Assembly (NCBI GenBank): GCA_002110485.1
Contig: MOWL01000023.1
Coordinates: forward strand, 992,001-1,056,000
Source: Emergomyces orientalis
Lineage: Eukaryota > Ascomycota > Eurotiomycetes > Onygenales > Ajellomycetaceae
Direction: 5' to 3'
Length of the DNA: 64,000 nt
Position 1 is the stretch's first letter. The number at the start of each line of letters is the position of its first letter. The translations under genes and the position numbers were made by a program. Under the pieces are notes generated by a model. That model saw only the letters and a list, made by a program, of their open reading frames with translations, was not told the DNA's origin and searched no databases. Of the stretch, positions 37,801-51,432 are shown piece after piece.

Positions 37801-39135
37801 GAAGCTGAGTCCCTAATCTCCATAGAACAGGACAACCCCATAGCCCAATGCTGTGATTTCTTTCCATGTTCTTCTCCCTGACTCCTCAGTGGGCACAAGC
37901 ATTTTCTATCTGCTTCAATAGGATGCATTGACACTGGATATTTTCAACATACCACATATCCTTCATGATACCCGTTCCCAAATTGGTCATAATAATATGT
38001 TTCTCGTTCGCTTGCCCACCCGGACCAGCAATCCGTCACAGTTAATCACTCACCCCATCAATGCTTGTTTGGAAAGCAATGGCTCCTTTACATCCCGGGT
38101 AATCATTCGACCGCCACCACCACCACCACCAGCATCATCATAGTTACCTGTGGCCACTACCCGGGCCAACGAAATATGAATTTCACCTCTCTCTCGCCCG
38201 CAGTCTTGACCCGCACGACCACACTTACAGAAAATGGCAAGTGATTGAACAGTTTGATGTGTGCATTCCTGCCGCCTCCGCCCGCGCCTTGCATCAAAAA
38301 AATGCAGATTGAGAGGTATATACTTTCGTAGTTCCATAATCAAAATAATAAGGTTGCGGATATGGTACATGGTTTCCCACCTCTCCGCTTTTCATTTCTT
38401 TTCTCGCCTTTTATTTCCCTTTTTTTTTTTTTTTTTTTTTGCTTTCTCTTGGGCAAACATAGACTGAAGGTGACTATGCGAGGGTAGTTAGATAGAGAGC
38501 CAGGCCTCAAGGCACCAAACTACCTAGGTATCGAGGAATGCAGGCATGAAGGCATCTAGGACATTCAGGAGAAAAATACTTTTCCATACAGAGGTTAAGA
38601 ACTCAGGTCTTAGTCCTTGTTCCGTTTACTCCGACTCATGTATTTCCATGGAATATCCTCCCCACCTCGCCTCTCATACTGGCTGACTGACGACTGTCGC
38701 TTTTTGTTTTTAAGGCTGGAAAAGAAAGGAAAAGAGAAACAAAAATATACAGTTTAGCGGTATACTTTTTTTTTGGATTTTCAGGATGGGTGGATGGCCA
38801 GCCCTGAACAAGAGAGGCAGAAGGAGTCTCTTGGGAAGAAAATTCGGCAACGTTTTTGCTTCCCCACAATGATGAGAAAGTGGAAGGTATTGGAATTAGC
38901 AGAAAAGTGGAAATGAAAAAAGGACAAAACATGAAGTATTTCCTTTTGAATAATTTTCTCGGTGCAGTGAGAATGTACGTACTGCACCTAGATTCTAGGA
39001 TATATCTACTTATTAGATATGTAGAAAGATATATAAGGGGCAGTCAGGCTCAATAAAATATTACTTAAAACGTTTGCAAGAATTCTTGCAACAACTGCTC
39101 TGAGAGTCTTTTGATTGATAAAAAAAAAAAAAAAA

Positions 39136-39168
39136 TCAAATCAAGTCAAATCAAATCAAATCAAATCA
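39136..39168. repeat. TCAAA-type pentanucleotide repeat
   Basis: About six copies of a TCAAA unit directly follow a poly-A run; one copy reads TCAAG. The setting is non-coding. Confidence 0.8.
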
Positions 39169-40085
39169 GCATTGTGGCAGTATTTTGTTTTTTAACATCA
39201 ATATGCAGAGCCCACCCTGCAGATGCAGCTGGGCTACCTACAGAGTAACATGTAGGTTGATATTCAATATGTGCGTGTAAAAGAAATGCAACAGCGGTTA
39301 GCTTTCCAGCCCCATCGACAACCTTTACCTTACCCGAGTACCCCGTATTCGCGTCGAGATAGATGGAAGAAATGAAACAAAAAAGGGAGGGGAAGGGGGC
39401 GAAAATGGAAAACTGGCGCTGTAAAAAAGCACTGTACAGTACATCCCTTGAATTTGCGATTGGTCGTGATGTCATGATGTAGTGTGGGCCAGTTGTTCCG
39501 TGAATTTAATTTTCTGGTGATACTCTTCTGGTGAAAGGGGGGAGGATTGCTAAAGAAACTTCATTCTTCTTCTTTTTTTTCTTCTCATTCTTTTTTATTT
39601 ATTTTTTATTTCATTTAATTTCATTTAATTTAATTTTTTGATTGGACATTAGTTTAGTTTGATTATATGGTGAGATCGGGAGTGCGCAGCAGCGGATGTG
39701 GATGGATGGATGGAATGAGCAGTATTGAAATCTCTGAAGCGAGAAAGGCCGAAAGTTATCATACATAATCAAACATAGTTTGGGAGCGGATTGGTCCTTC
39801 ATTAGACAAAGTCACAACTAATTAATGGTTTTGTCTAGGGGCTAAAATGGCCTAGGTGTTTCCTGGAGAACAAAGAGATATGGGGAAGATTGAAGAGAGA
39901 AGCGAGGAGGGGAGAGAACGAATAATAAATAGAGAGTAATGCTAAAAGATATACATACAGAACAGAGCGTGTCTGAGCTGAGAATGCTAAGGAGGGAAGA
40001 AAGACATGTTCCCGGGTATTTTATGCCGTCGCTACTCGGCCCATTTATGGATGATGATATTATTATTTCCGTGTCGTATTTGAAG

Positions 40086-40088
<3 letters not shown>

Positions 40089-40119
<31 letters not shown>
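40089..40119. repeat. (GA)n microsatellite
   Basis: An uninterrupted AG dinucleotide run lies about 1.2 kb upstream of the INO80 start. Confidence 0.9.
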
Positions 40120-40131
<12 letters not shown>

Positions 40132-40799
40132 ATTGAGGATCATTAGCCCTACAACGAATGACTGACATCCAAGAACATGGTTAAACTACTTCTGCTCCTG
40201 TATTCCCAGCCAATTCCCAACTCCCAACCGCCGACTTGGGGGATGAATAACACGGTGAATAAACTATTCAGGATTTGAGTGCAATCTCTCTGTCGACAAA
40301 ATAATCCATGATGGCCGCATACTTATTTTTTCTTTGGTGGATACGTGACTTAAAGAAGGTTGCTTAGCACATTAGATTGGGGGGGATCTGGCCCGTAACA
40401 CTGCCCTGTATGCGCCTGTATGTGTAAAGCTCAATACCTGTAATTTACCCACTGCCCCCCGCAGATCCCAGCGCTGGCAGGTGTATCGGCGGATGTCCAG
40501 ACGGGGGAATACGGCGTACCAATACATCCCAGCTACCAGGGCACACACATGTACCGCGCCCTCGCTGCAACAGCCTCACCACTATTTTTTCTCTCGCTCG
40601 CTCGTCGTCCACACGCCGCAGTTCAGTCATCAGGGGATTTGCTTCCCGCCAGAACCACAATGAAGGCGCCTCCCTCGCCGGCTGCTGCTCTTCATCCTCT
40701 GCACCATCACCATCCGCCATAATCCTCGCCATCCACCAACTTCATATCCAACATCACCATCATCACCTCCACCTCCACCTCCATCTCTATCCTCCTCGT

Positions 40800-41299
40800 C
40801 GCTGTATACTAGCTTGCCACCAATCATCGCCATCTGTAACCTTCCTGCTACTAACTCTCGTCCCTTGGTTTCGTGCTTGGGTGTCAGGACAGAACGGCCA
40901 GAACAAAAAAAACCCGCTTCTTTCTTCTTTTCGCCAGCTTCAGGTAGATTGTCTCTTCTCCCCATCCCCTTTTTTATTCCATCTCCGAACCTCTGCCTTC
41001 AATTTACCAATACCGGCCCTTTTTACCTAGACGAGAAACCTATTTTTTTGTAAAAAAACCCTCATTTTTTTGCTTTGGCTGACACGTCCCTTACCAACAG
41101 CCCAACTCACACGGACTCTTGGAACCAGCCATTCCTCCTCCTCACCTACTCCATGGCTATCTCATCCATTCCTTAATCCCAATACTCCCTTCTTCTCAAT
41201 AAATTAAATTACCTCACTGCCGCCAACATTTAACCCGCAGCTGATTCATACCTCTCGCTCTTAAACGCGTGGTTCTGCCACACGAACAAGCTGCTCGTG
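40800..41299 (+). promoter_or_regulatory. Pyrimidine-rich promoter/leader of ino80
   Basis: The plus strand becomes C/T-rich over this stretch (for example the CT-rich block at 41120-41215), as expected around the transcription start of a fungal housekeeping gene. Boundaries are approximate and based on composition. Confidence 0.4.
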
Positions 41300-44200
41300 A
41301 TGGCAGGAGGGCCCCCTTACACTGTTCACTCTCCGACCCAGCAGCCTCGCTTCGCAAATTACTCTCCCTCCTCGAGAGACAGGTCCTCCTATCCCAACAA
41401 TGACCCATATCAGCCCCCTCCTCATACCCCCCCGGCATACCCCCCTTCCTCCATGGCGCGGAGCCCGCACTTTGGCCATGCCCCTTCTCCAATGACGAAC
41501 ACCACCCTCCCACCTTTGAACGGGTCAGCCTCCCATGCTGATGCCTCCCCGTCATACCACGCCCATTCTACATCTGCGACCCCTCAATTTTCCCTACATC
41601 GCCCGTATGGTAGCTCGCACATATCTTCGTCTGCCCACTCCCCTCCCCCAAGCCTCTATAACCAACAGGGCTCCTCCCACACTCACCCGCACGGTGGAAC
41701 GGAATCAATCGCCCGATCGCCAAAGCGTGAACACGAGACTATGCATGATACGAGGCCGAACAGCATGGGATATTCTTCGCAGTCACCTCTGATGCGAGAT
41801 ACGAAGCCCGCTTCTCCCAAGGAATCTGTACGTGGATGTCTATCCCTTTGTGTGGATTTTCTTTATTTATGATACAATAATTATTGTTATTATTATCATT
41901 ATTATGAGATTACTGACTTGTTTTATTTTTGTAGAAGCCAGCTAGAACAGACCCCATGTCATTTGCAAGCATCCTCTCAGGTCCTGCTGAGGAACGGCCG
42001 CCACGGAAGACGACTCCCCCATTCCCGGTCAACAAAGTGAATGAACCTCCAGCAATCGCGCCTGCCCCCAAGGTTGAAAAACTCAAGCAGTCCGTTTCGG
42101 AGAGACGCCGCCAGCCAGTTCACCTGGAACCTTCCTACAACGACATTTCACCCCGCCCATCTACCAACGGCGTATCCACAACAAAATCCGCTGCCCCTTC
42201 AAACTCAAGGTCAAGAAAATCCATATCTGAGCGCGAGAACGAAAAGATCGCTAAAGCAATGGATCGGATCGATTCCATGGACAAGCGTGATCTCGAAGCT
42301 CCCGGGTTTGAACATGAGTGGGCGCGCTATATCCGCAAAGGAAAGAAGCGTGCTCGTGAGGTGGAGGCCGCCGAAGCACGGAAACGTAGGGTATGTTGAT
42401 TTTCCCATTCTCAAATTAGGATCTCTTCTCGTCATCTTCGTTAAACTAACAATGTATGTATTCCAGCGACGCCAAACGGAATTCCTGGGGACACTAGCCA
42501 AGGTCTTTGAGAAGCAAGTACTAAATGGCACTGAACGGTTTAATCGTCAGCATGAGGCTGCCGTTCAAATCGAAGTTCAACAGAAAGAGCTCCAGGATGA
42601 AAAGGAGCGGAAGAAGGACATGCAAAGAAAACGGCGTCGCGAGAACGCCGTCCGTCTTGAGACGCAGAAAATGGATGAAGCTCGCCAGAAAGCTTTCAAA
42701 GCCGAAGATGCTGCGGAGAAAGAGCGCTTGATGCGTGAGGTTGAAAAGTCTCGCAAGAAGATCAAGAGCACGAAACGTGCCTTGGAGCGAGGAAATGAAC
42801 CTGAGGAAATCAGCGAAGTTACGCCAATGGCTCCAAACCTCGAAGGCGGCACCACCAGCACTTTCCACGTCGCTTCGAAATCCCCCCCTCCAAAGAGGAA
42901 ATCTGGCAAGTCGGGTTCTTCCTCGCGACCAAAGAAATCAAAGGAGAAAAAGCAAGCCGAGAAGGATGCTGCGGAAGCTGCCTACGCTGCCATGGAGAAG
43001 GATGACGAACTCGTCCCTCTTGCCCCGAAGGAGGATCCGAAGAAGGAGGCGTTAAAGAAAGAAACCAAAGCTGCCCGTTCCAAGGAAACGACTCCTGCAC
43101 CCCCCACTACGCCATTCGAGTCTAAAGCTTATAATGTGCTGTACGAAGCTATCTGGAGAGAAATTGCTCGAAAGGATGTTCCCAAAGTTTATCGTATCAA
43201 GGCTACTTCGTTGAGCACTCGCCAGGAAAACCTGCGCAAAACCGCTCAGCTGGCTAGCAAACAGGCTCGCAAATGGCAAGAACGTACCAACAAGAGTATG
43301 AAGGACACTCAGGCCCGGGCGAAGAGAACCATGCGGGAGATGATGTCATTCTGGAAACGAAATGAGCGCGAGGAGCGTGATTTGCGCCGCATGGCTGAGA
43401 GACAGGAGCTTGAACTGGCCAAGAAGGCAGAAGCTGATCGCGAGGCCAACCGCCAGAAACGAAAGCTGAATTTCTTGATTTCCCAGACCGAGTTATATTC
43501 CCATTTCATTGGTCGAAAGATCAAAACAAGTCAAGCGGAGCAGACAGATGACACCGCTGGCGTTGACACCGCTGCAGATGCGGCCGCTGCGAAGCTTGAT
43601 ATCGCTCTTCCCGATAATGATATGAAGGTGGCCCCCAAAGTCACCAGTTTCGAAGACCTCGACTTCGACGCTGAAGATGAATCTGTATTACGACAAGCTG
43701 CGATGGCCAATGCTCAAAACGCCGTCCAACAAGCCCAAGACCGGGCCCGGGCCTTCAACAACGACGAAAATAAGATGGCCGCCTTCGACGAAGGAGAGAT
43801 GAATTTCCAGAATCCTACAAGCTTTGGTGATGTCGAGGTTTCTCAACCGAAGATGCTTACTGCCCAATTAAAGGAGTATCAGTTAAAGGGTTTGAACTGG
43901 CTTGTCAATCTCTACGAGCAAGGCATCAACGGCATTCTTGCAGATGAGATGGGTCTAGGTAAAACCGTTCAATCCATTTCGGTCATGGCTTATCTCGCCG
44001 AAGTACATAATATCTGGGGACCATTCCTCGTTATCGCGCCCGCTTCGACTCTTCACAACTGGCAGCAGGAAATTTCGCGATTCGTCCCTAACATCAAAGT
44101 CCTACCGTATTGGGGTTCGGCCAAGGATCGAAAGGTTCTTCGAAAATTTTGGGATCGCAAGCATATTACATACACTAAAGAGTCTGAGTTTCATGTTTTG

Positions 44201-46646
44201 GTGACATCCTACCAGTTGGTCGTGCTGGATGCGCAATATTTCCAGAAGGTGAAATGGCAGTACATGATTCTCGACGAAGCCCAGGCTATCAAATCTTCGC
44301 AGAGTTCGCGGTGGAAGAATCTTCTCGGTTTCCACTGCCGCAACCGACTTCTGCTCACTGGGACTCCAATTCAGAATAACATGCAGGAACTGTGGGCTCT
44401 GCTCCATTTCATTATGCCGACACTTTTTGATTCCCACGATGAGTTTAGCGAGTGGTTCTCTAAGGACATTGAGAGCCATGCCCAGAGTAATACGAAATTA
44501 AACGAGGATCAGCTGAAGCGGCTTCACATGATCCTGAAGCCGTTTATGCTCCGTCGTATCAAGAAGCATGTCCAGAAAGAACTTGGTGAGAAGGTAGAGA
44601 AGGATGTTTTCTGTGACCTTACCTATCGCCAGCGCGCATATTACACCAACCTACGCAATCGGGTCAGTATCATGGACCTTATCGAGAAGGCTGCCATTGG
44701 GGATGATTCGGATAGTACAACGTTGATGAACTTGGTGATGCAATTCCGGAAAGTGTGTAATCACCCCGATCTGTTTGAGCGAGCTGAGACCACTTCTCCG
44801 TTCTCTGCGGCCTACTTCGCGGAAACTGCGTCTTTCTTACGAGAAGGACCTTTGGTTGACGTTGCATATTCAACTCGAAACACTATTGAATATGATCTGC
44901 CCCGCATCCTTTGTAGTTCGCATGGACGCCTCGACGTTGCTGGACCAGGAAACGACAGGGCTGGATTTAACGGCAAATACCTGTCTCACATGATGAATAT
45001 TTGGACACCGGAACATGTCAGAGAAAGCGTGAAACAAGACCGGGCATTCTCATGGCTCCGATTTGCTGACACCTCGGTTGGTGAGGTTTATGAACTATCT
45101 CGCAAGGGAGTGTTTGAGCGTGCGATCAAACGCCGCGGATACTCTAATCGCCTTTCCCGGCTTATGGTCGTTTACGATGATATTGAGGATGACCTCACAT
45201 CAGCGGTTCCTGCTCATAGTTTGTTTAACATCGTGGAGCGGAGTGATCGTCGGGCCTTGGCGGAAATCACTCGGGAAGGTCGTATGAACGAGTTGCTGAA
45301 TATTTCCAACAAAACATTCGAAAATGAAGGGTTAGGTATGATTGAGCCTTGTGCTAAGCCTGGAGCGTCTGCCCCACCAATCACAATTTCCTGCTCGAAC
45401 CAGTTCGCCAACTTTGAAATCCGAGACACTTTGTTCAACATGTCGGTCCAGCACGCACTGTTCGCAAACACCACTCGGGCGATGGATACAGAGATTTTGG
45501 AGAAGAAGTTGGATCCAGCTCAATTTAGCCAGCCACCATTGCTTCCGCAGCCCCTATCAGTTAAAGGCCGGTATACCAATATCTCCGTGCCATCAATGAG
45601 ACGATTCGTCACAGACTCAGGCAAGCTAGCTAAGCTGGACGAACTTCTCCGTGAGCTTAAGAATGGCGGCCACCGCGTCCTTCTCTACTTCCAAATGACC
45701 CGCATGATAGACCTGATGGAAGAATACCTCACCTACCGCAACTACAAATACTGCCGACTGGACGGTAGCACCAAGCTCGAAGACCGCCGTGACACTGTCC
45801 TAGACTTCCAACAACGGCCCGAGATCTTCGTCTTCCTTCTCTCAACCCGCGCTGGTGGTCTGGGTATCAACTTAACAGCCGCCGACACCGTCATCTTCTA
45901 CGACTCTGACTGGAACCCCACCATCGACTCGCAGGCGATGGACCGCGCCCATCGTCTCGGCCAAACAAAGCAAGTCACCGTCTACCGTCTCATCACCCGC
46001 GGGACCATCGAGGAGCGCATCCGCAAACGCGCGCTGCAGAAGGAAGAAGTGCAGCGTGTGGTTATATCTGGCGGTTCGGGCGGTGGTGTTGACTTTAACA
46101 CGCGCAGCCGCGAGAACCGCACGAAAGATATTGCCCTGTGGCTTGCGGATGATAACCAGGCGGAGATGATTGAGCAGCTAGAGAAGGAGGCGATGGATAA
46201 AGCTGAGGAGATGGGGGCGACGGGGAAAAAAGGTGGGAAGAAGGCTACTACTGCTGCAACTGTGGCGGCGGCGGCGAAGAGGAAGAGGGATGTTACGTTG
46301 GATGATATGTATCATGAAGGTAATGTCATGCCCTAAAACAGCCATTCTACACCTGCAAGGGTTTTTTTTTTTTTTTTTTTTTTTTCTTTCTCACTAACTC
46401 TTCTTGTTTTATTTAGGCGAGGGGCACTTCGAAGACACCAGCGCGAAACCATCCGGCGCTGCTACTCCCGTGTCCGCGGGTGATAATATCCCCACCGCTG
46501 GCGCTGCAGCTTCTCTCTCCGGCTCCGCTGGTGGGAAATCCAGACGCGGTGGCCGTGGTGGTAGTGGTGCAGGTGGAGGTGCGGGCCGGTCGAAGAAGGC
46601 GAAGACGACAAAGGAGAGACTTCGGTTGATTGATGGGGACGATTGA
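41300..46646 (+). CDS. ino80: INO80 chromatin-remodelling ATPase
   Basis: Four exons: 41300..41827, 41935..42390, 42467..46319 and 46417..46646; 1688 residues. The Pro/Ser/His-rich N-terminus is followed by a Lys/Glu/Arg-rich coiled-coil region. The HSA/DBINO domain (from about residue 545, KAYNVLYEAIWREIARKDVP) binds actin and Arp subunits. The Snf2 ATPase follows: motif I DEMGLGKT (821-828, Lys827), motif II DEAQ (931-934), LLTGTPIQNN, then the long insertion between the two RecA lobes that defines the Ino80 class, then TRAGGLGINL and DRAHRLGQT in lobe 2. It is the catalytic subunit of the nuclear INO80 complex that slides nucleosomes and edits H2A.Z, acting in transcription, replication and repair. 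The C-terminal tail is Gly/Arg-rich (GGRGGSGAGGGAG), with a last exon of 230 nt. The long open frame reading into the second intron is not the true upstream frame. Confidence 0.97.
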
Positions 46647-48533
46647 CTGTGATTTTTGATATTTTGTTTTAAAAAAAATTAAAGGTGGTGTAAAAAGAAA
46701 TCAAGTGGTTTTCGCGACTCCTTTTTGGGTCGTCGGTTAGCTGGGTTGGTTGCTCACTGTTTTATCTTTTTTATTTTTTATTTTTCTTTACAAAAAAGAA
46801 AGAGAAGAAATACTGAGCCAAGGCCTATCTATCTATCTCTACCCCAATACGTGTGCCCTATTAACTCCTTTTTAATATTCGTTCTTGTTTCATGCTCTTA
46901 TTTTTGGTCGTTCTTGTTCTTGTTCTTGTTCTTGTCCTGGCCTCCCTTGTCTTCTGTTATTCTGTGCTTTTCTGTTAACATGTATATGTGCATTGTTTGA
47001 TTATTACTCTCTTCAATTTTTGTAGAGGAAGAAAGGTGGTGTCCATCGGTTGGTCGGGTGGGTATGGTATTCACCCTATCAGGGTTTTGCTTTTCTGTTT
47101 AGGGGAGGGGGGGGGGTTACTGCGAATGTGTTTTCCTGTGTTGTTTTCTCTTCTTCTGGAACTTGTTGTTTCCCCGCCTACCACCTTGCGCCAATATTTA
47201 CCATCCCCTTTTTTTGTGCTACTGGGGCTGGACAGCACCTGTTTTATTTTTTTGGTAATTGTATTTTTTTTTCACTTTTCCAAGAGAGAGGGGTGTGATG
47301 GGTAGGTTTTTATTTATTTTTTTGAAAAGAAGGGGGAACTAAAAAAGGACAAAAGAAAAAGGTGATCTTCTTTGCTTGTTTTTTCGTACTATTTTATTGT
47401 TTCTCTCCTTATTATTATTATTATTATTATTTTTTGAGAGCCAATCGTCATTATCTACTGTTTATTTGTCATTGTTATTCGTATTGTGGCCTTTCAACTT
47501 CATGTTTTCTTTTTTCGTCTGTATGTATTTATATTTATATTTATGTTAATAATGGTTCTACTGCTTCTACCACTTAATCAAAAGGGGTGGGAAAAAATTC
47601 TGGCCAAAAAAAAAAAAAAAAAAGGACTAAAATATGGATTATTCTTTATTTTTCTTCATTTCTTTTTATTTTATTTTATTTTAGGTTCTTTCTGCTTTTC
47701 GCTTGATTGAAACGCACGCATAACATTGAGGAAGTTTTGCATATTTATCGAGGAGATGAAGTTAGGTACTACAGACGGGAAAAAAAACCTTGCTGGTGCC
47801 CAGGCCCCCCCCTGGCTTCATAAAATAGTCAATGTTACAACAAATAGTAAATCAACTTCTCCGTTTTCGACGTACATACATGTACAGAGCTGAGAGTTGA
47901 GCTGATGTCTAGTGTCTGGTTAAATTATATAATGAAAGTAGCCGTGGGCTGGGCTTAACTTTCACATGGATGATTGTTGCAATAGAGTTTTTCATGTGGC
48001 GGTATTGTTTTTTGCTTCTTCTCCTTTGTTGAATATCGGCTGCAATGGTAGCAAAGTGCATATTGAATCTGCAGATAGAGAGCATGTTCATTGTTTTCTA
48101 TTTACCAGCTGCTGTGGGAATAAATATGCGTAGATCTAGATAAATACCCCAGGAAGTGATATAGATTCATGTAGGTGATATTACTAAATATACACCCCGC
48201 TTAGTCAGACACTGGGGATAAAAATTTCATCCTGGAGCGATTGGTGGCAACATCCGAGCCAATCAGCAGCGTCTTATTAATCTGTGCATTTCTCGACCCG
48301 GGGGCCAACTGCTTCAGACACATCTCCACCCCCGAGGAGAGTCAGGACATTCAGGACATCCCATCCTGATCCAAACCACCCACCAGGAGAAAAGAAGAAA
48401 AAAAAGGAAGGGCGGGTATCAGACGCATACATCTATAGACACAATTGGATACAGTTGATACTGACCTGCATTTTCGCTTCCCCCGTATAAACCCGTGTAC
48501 CACCACCTTCAGAAACCAGGAGGCACAAGGGCC
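46647..48533. other. Intergenic: ino80 3' UTR and hem1 promoter
   Basis: Very T-rich low-complexity DNA includes TTGTTC repeats (46905-46940), an ATT microsatellite (about 47409-47430) and an A19 run near 47607. No gene is visible on either strand. The last few hundred bases, with a CA/CT-rich stretch after 48300, should be the hem1 promoter and leader. Confidence 0.5.
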
Positions 48534-50593
48534 ATGGAGGCTCTGCTTAACCAGTCCCGTTCGCTCTGCCCCTTTCTGCAGAGGACTTCCCCCGCTACCC
48601 TCCGTGCACTCTCTACCCCGAGCAGGCCCAATGCCAGCCCTGGAGGAGGCACCATCTCCAATCTGCAGGTCATCGCCCGCAGATGCCCTGTAATGAGCAA
48701 GGCCCTTGCTGTTCAGAGTGCTCGGATGGCCACCCCAAAGGCTTTCAGCACTTTTGCCAGCGCTGCCTCCCGTGGCACTAACGGTGCCAAGGGAGTGAGT
48801 GTTCCTGCGGCTGCTCTGGGAAAGAAGAGGTTCCATACTACTGCAAGCAAGGAGGCTACGATTGGTCGGGATTCCATTAGGAAACATGAGGGTGGTGAGT
48901 TTTTTTTTTGTTTTGTTTTTTGGACACATATCATTGGTTTCTTGCCACGTCGTTACTGATACACCTGAAACTAGTCCATCCGACCCTTTCCAAGGTTAAA
49001 ATTGGAAAGCCTGCTCTGGCAAACGCCACGGCGGTCTACCCAGGTCCCAAGCCGGAGGCCCCATCGTCAAAACTATTTGACTATGAAGGGTTCTATAATG
49101 CCGAGCTGGAGAAGAAACATAAGGATAAGTCCTATCGCTATTTCAATAATATCAATCGTCTTGCCCGCGACTTCCCTCGTGCGCACATGTCTGCTCCAGA
49201 GGAGCAGGTGACCGTGTGGTGCGCCAACGACTACCTTGGCATGGGACGGAATCCGAAAGTTCTTCAAACTATGCATGAAACCCTCGATAAATACGGGGCT
49301 GGTGCTGGGGGTACTCGTAACATTTCAGGCCACAATCAACATGCTGTTGGGTTGGAGGATACTATTGCCAAGTTGCATGGCAAAGACGGTGCTTTGGTGT
49401 TCAGTTCCTGCTATGTAGCCAACGACGCTACGCTGGCCACTCTAGGAAGTAAACTCCCAGACTGCGTGATATTATCTGACAGCCTGAATCATGCGTCGAT
49501 GATTCAGGGAATACGCCACTCTGGCGCGAAGAAGATGGTCTTCAAACACAATGACCTGCAAGACTTGGAGCAGAAACTGGCCTCTTTGCCCCTCTCTGTC
49601 CCTAAGATCATTGCTTTCGAGTCAGTTTACAGTATGTGTGGGTCCATTGCTCCGATTGAAGAAATCTGTGACCTGGCGGATAAATATGGTGCTATCACTT
49701 TTCTCGATGAAGTCCATGCAGTTGGCATGTACGGACCACACGGTGCCGGTGTCGCGGAGCACCTCGATTTCGAGACTTATGCGTCGCTGGACACGAACAA
49801 TCCTAAAAGCACCACGGGAACGATCATGGATAGAATTGACATTATAACTGGTACACTCGGGAAAGCCTACGGCTGTGTTGGTGGTTATATCGCCGGGTCC
49901 GCATCCTTCGTCGACACCATCCGTTCCCTTGCGCCCGGCTTCATCTTCACCACATCCCTTCCACCCGCCACCATGGCCGGTGCTACAACCTCCATCAAAT
50001 ACCAAGCCTCGTACGGCCGAGACCGCATCCTTCAACAACTCCATACCCGCGCCGTCAAATCCGAATTAAACGCAAAGGACATCCCTGTCATCCCGAACCC
50101 ATCACACATCATACCCATCCTCGTCGGGGACGCGGAGGTCGCCAAACAAGCCTCCGACATGCTTCTCAAAGATTACGGTATCTACGTCCAAGCCATCAAC
50201 TACCCCACCGTCCCCAGAGGTGAGGAGCGGCTGCGCGTCACCCCGACACCAGGCCATGTCAAACCATACCGCGACCACCTTGTCGAAGCACTACAAGACG
50301 TCTGGGAAAGACTTGGCATCCGCAAAACGAGCGATTGGAAAGCGGTCGGTGGGTTTTTGGGTGTTGGAATCGTTGATGATGCGAAGAATCGTCCGCTCTG
50401 GAATGATGCGCAGCTTGGGCTGCGTGAGGGGGAGAACTTGGAGGAGGCGCTGGAGCGGGAGTTTAAGGCTGAGGCGCTGCATAGGCAGCAGATGATGCTT
50501 GATATGCAGAAGGAGGATCTGAAGCCGCATGTTCATGTGAATGAATCAGCTGCTACTGCATCTGTGGCCACTCCTATCGGTGTCACCGCGTAA
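48534..50593 (+). CDS. hem1: 5-aminolevulinate synthase, mitochondrial
   Basis: Two exons, 48534..48894 and 48975..50593; 659 residues. This is the PLP-dependent first enzyme of haem synthesis: glycine plus succinyl-CoA gives 5-aminolevulinate, in the mitochondrial matrix. The first 120 residues form a Ser/Arg/Ala-rich targeting region. It carries two Cys-Pro motifs, LCPFL (Cys12) and RRCPVM (Cys51), that look like haem regulatory motifs, through which haem can block import of some ALA synthases. The core has WCANDYLGMG, GAGAGGTRNISG, LDEVHAVGMYG and the lysine loop GTLGKAYGCVGG with PLP-binding Lys417. A C-terminal acidic/basic extension of about 100 residues is normal for fungal homologues. 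The single intron sits just before VHPTLSKVKIGKP. Confidence 0.97.
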
Positions 50594-51432
50594 GGGGAGG
50601 ATAGAAACGTTCATTATTTCTTCCGGCCCTCCCCATACCTCCCTTTGCTAGTAGTGTCTTTTAGTGTTGCAGCCCTGGCTCAAAAGCCCTTTGCTTTGGT
50701 CCGCCTATCATTCTTTCCGTCCTTTAATGCAAAATTTCCCCACCAATGGCGGTTTTGTGACTTTGAACCGGAAGTTCAAGATACATTTTACACTCTTTTG
50801 CACATATTATCTATTTGTGTTTGGCTATATTGGCTATATATACACCCTTTTTGTTCATGCACTCGTTTTTTTGAGGTTTATGAAGGGTTATTTATCAACA
50901 GATGTTTTTACTGGTATTTATATTCTCCCTCGAGCTGCTGTGATTTTTCCCAGTATTTTGCTGGAATGGGATGGATTATTTTTGCCGGATGTTTTTTTTA
51001 ATTTACATCTAATTCTTTTTGGGGTATATATATAACTGGTCACCCATACCGAGGTTGCCCCCTAATGGAATTATACCTTCGATTCACTCTACTTCATTTA
51101 TTCCCCCTTCACGTAACAATTTGGAGATACTCTTTGGATAGAGGTGGAACTCTAACTTTTGTATATTGTATATTTTCTTCGGAACAGAACTACATCTATA
51201 TGAGATGCAAATAGAGATGGCAAAGGATATATATTACCATTCCATATCCAGGGTGAGTAGAAATGGAAAATAAATAAAACAAGGCGACATAGAGTTCGCG
51301 TTCCTTCCCCCCAGCTCGCCCGCTCGTTTGTCAAAAGTAGTTTAGAACGGTGCATAAACCCATTCCCGAAACCCCCCCCCCCCCCTTCTCCTTCCAGCGC
51401 AAAGGTGTACATCTATCCCCAACCCTACCACC
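50594..51432. other. Convergent 3' intergenic region
   Basis: T-rich DNA lies between the hem1 (+) and rpa49 (-) stops, with a C13-type run near 51373. It is most likely the two 3' UTRs; no gene seen. Confidence 0.6.

Larger units (their letters stand above)
34896..40799. other. Long intergenic region, no gene recognised
   Basis: Nearly 6 kb without a supported gene. One minus-strand ORF (37123-37428, 101 codons from ATG) has coding-like texture, but I recognise no family and see no flanking exons. Low-complexity tracts include a T20 run near 38420, an A16 run followed by TCAAA repeats (39121-39168) and a (GA)n run (40089-40119). A perfect TACCTAGGTA palindrome lies at 38521-38530. Confidence 0.45.

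Noticed and set aside
42041..42466. Apparent N-terminal extension of the long INO80 frame
   Set aside because: This frame is out of phase with the true exon 2; the conserved upstream residues are in the other frame, joined through the intron 42391-42466.
48351..48929. 192-codon minus-strand ORF opposite hem1
   Set aside because: Antisense of the hem1 leader and presequence exon; composition mirrors that exon.
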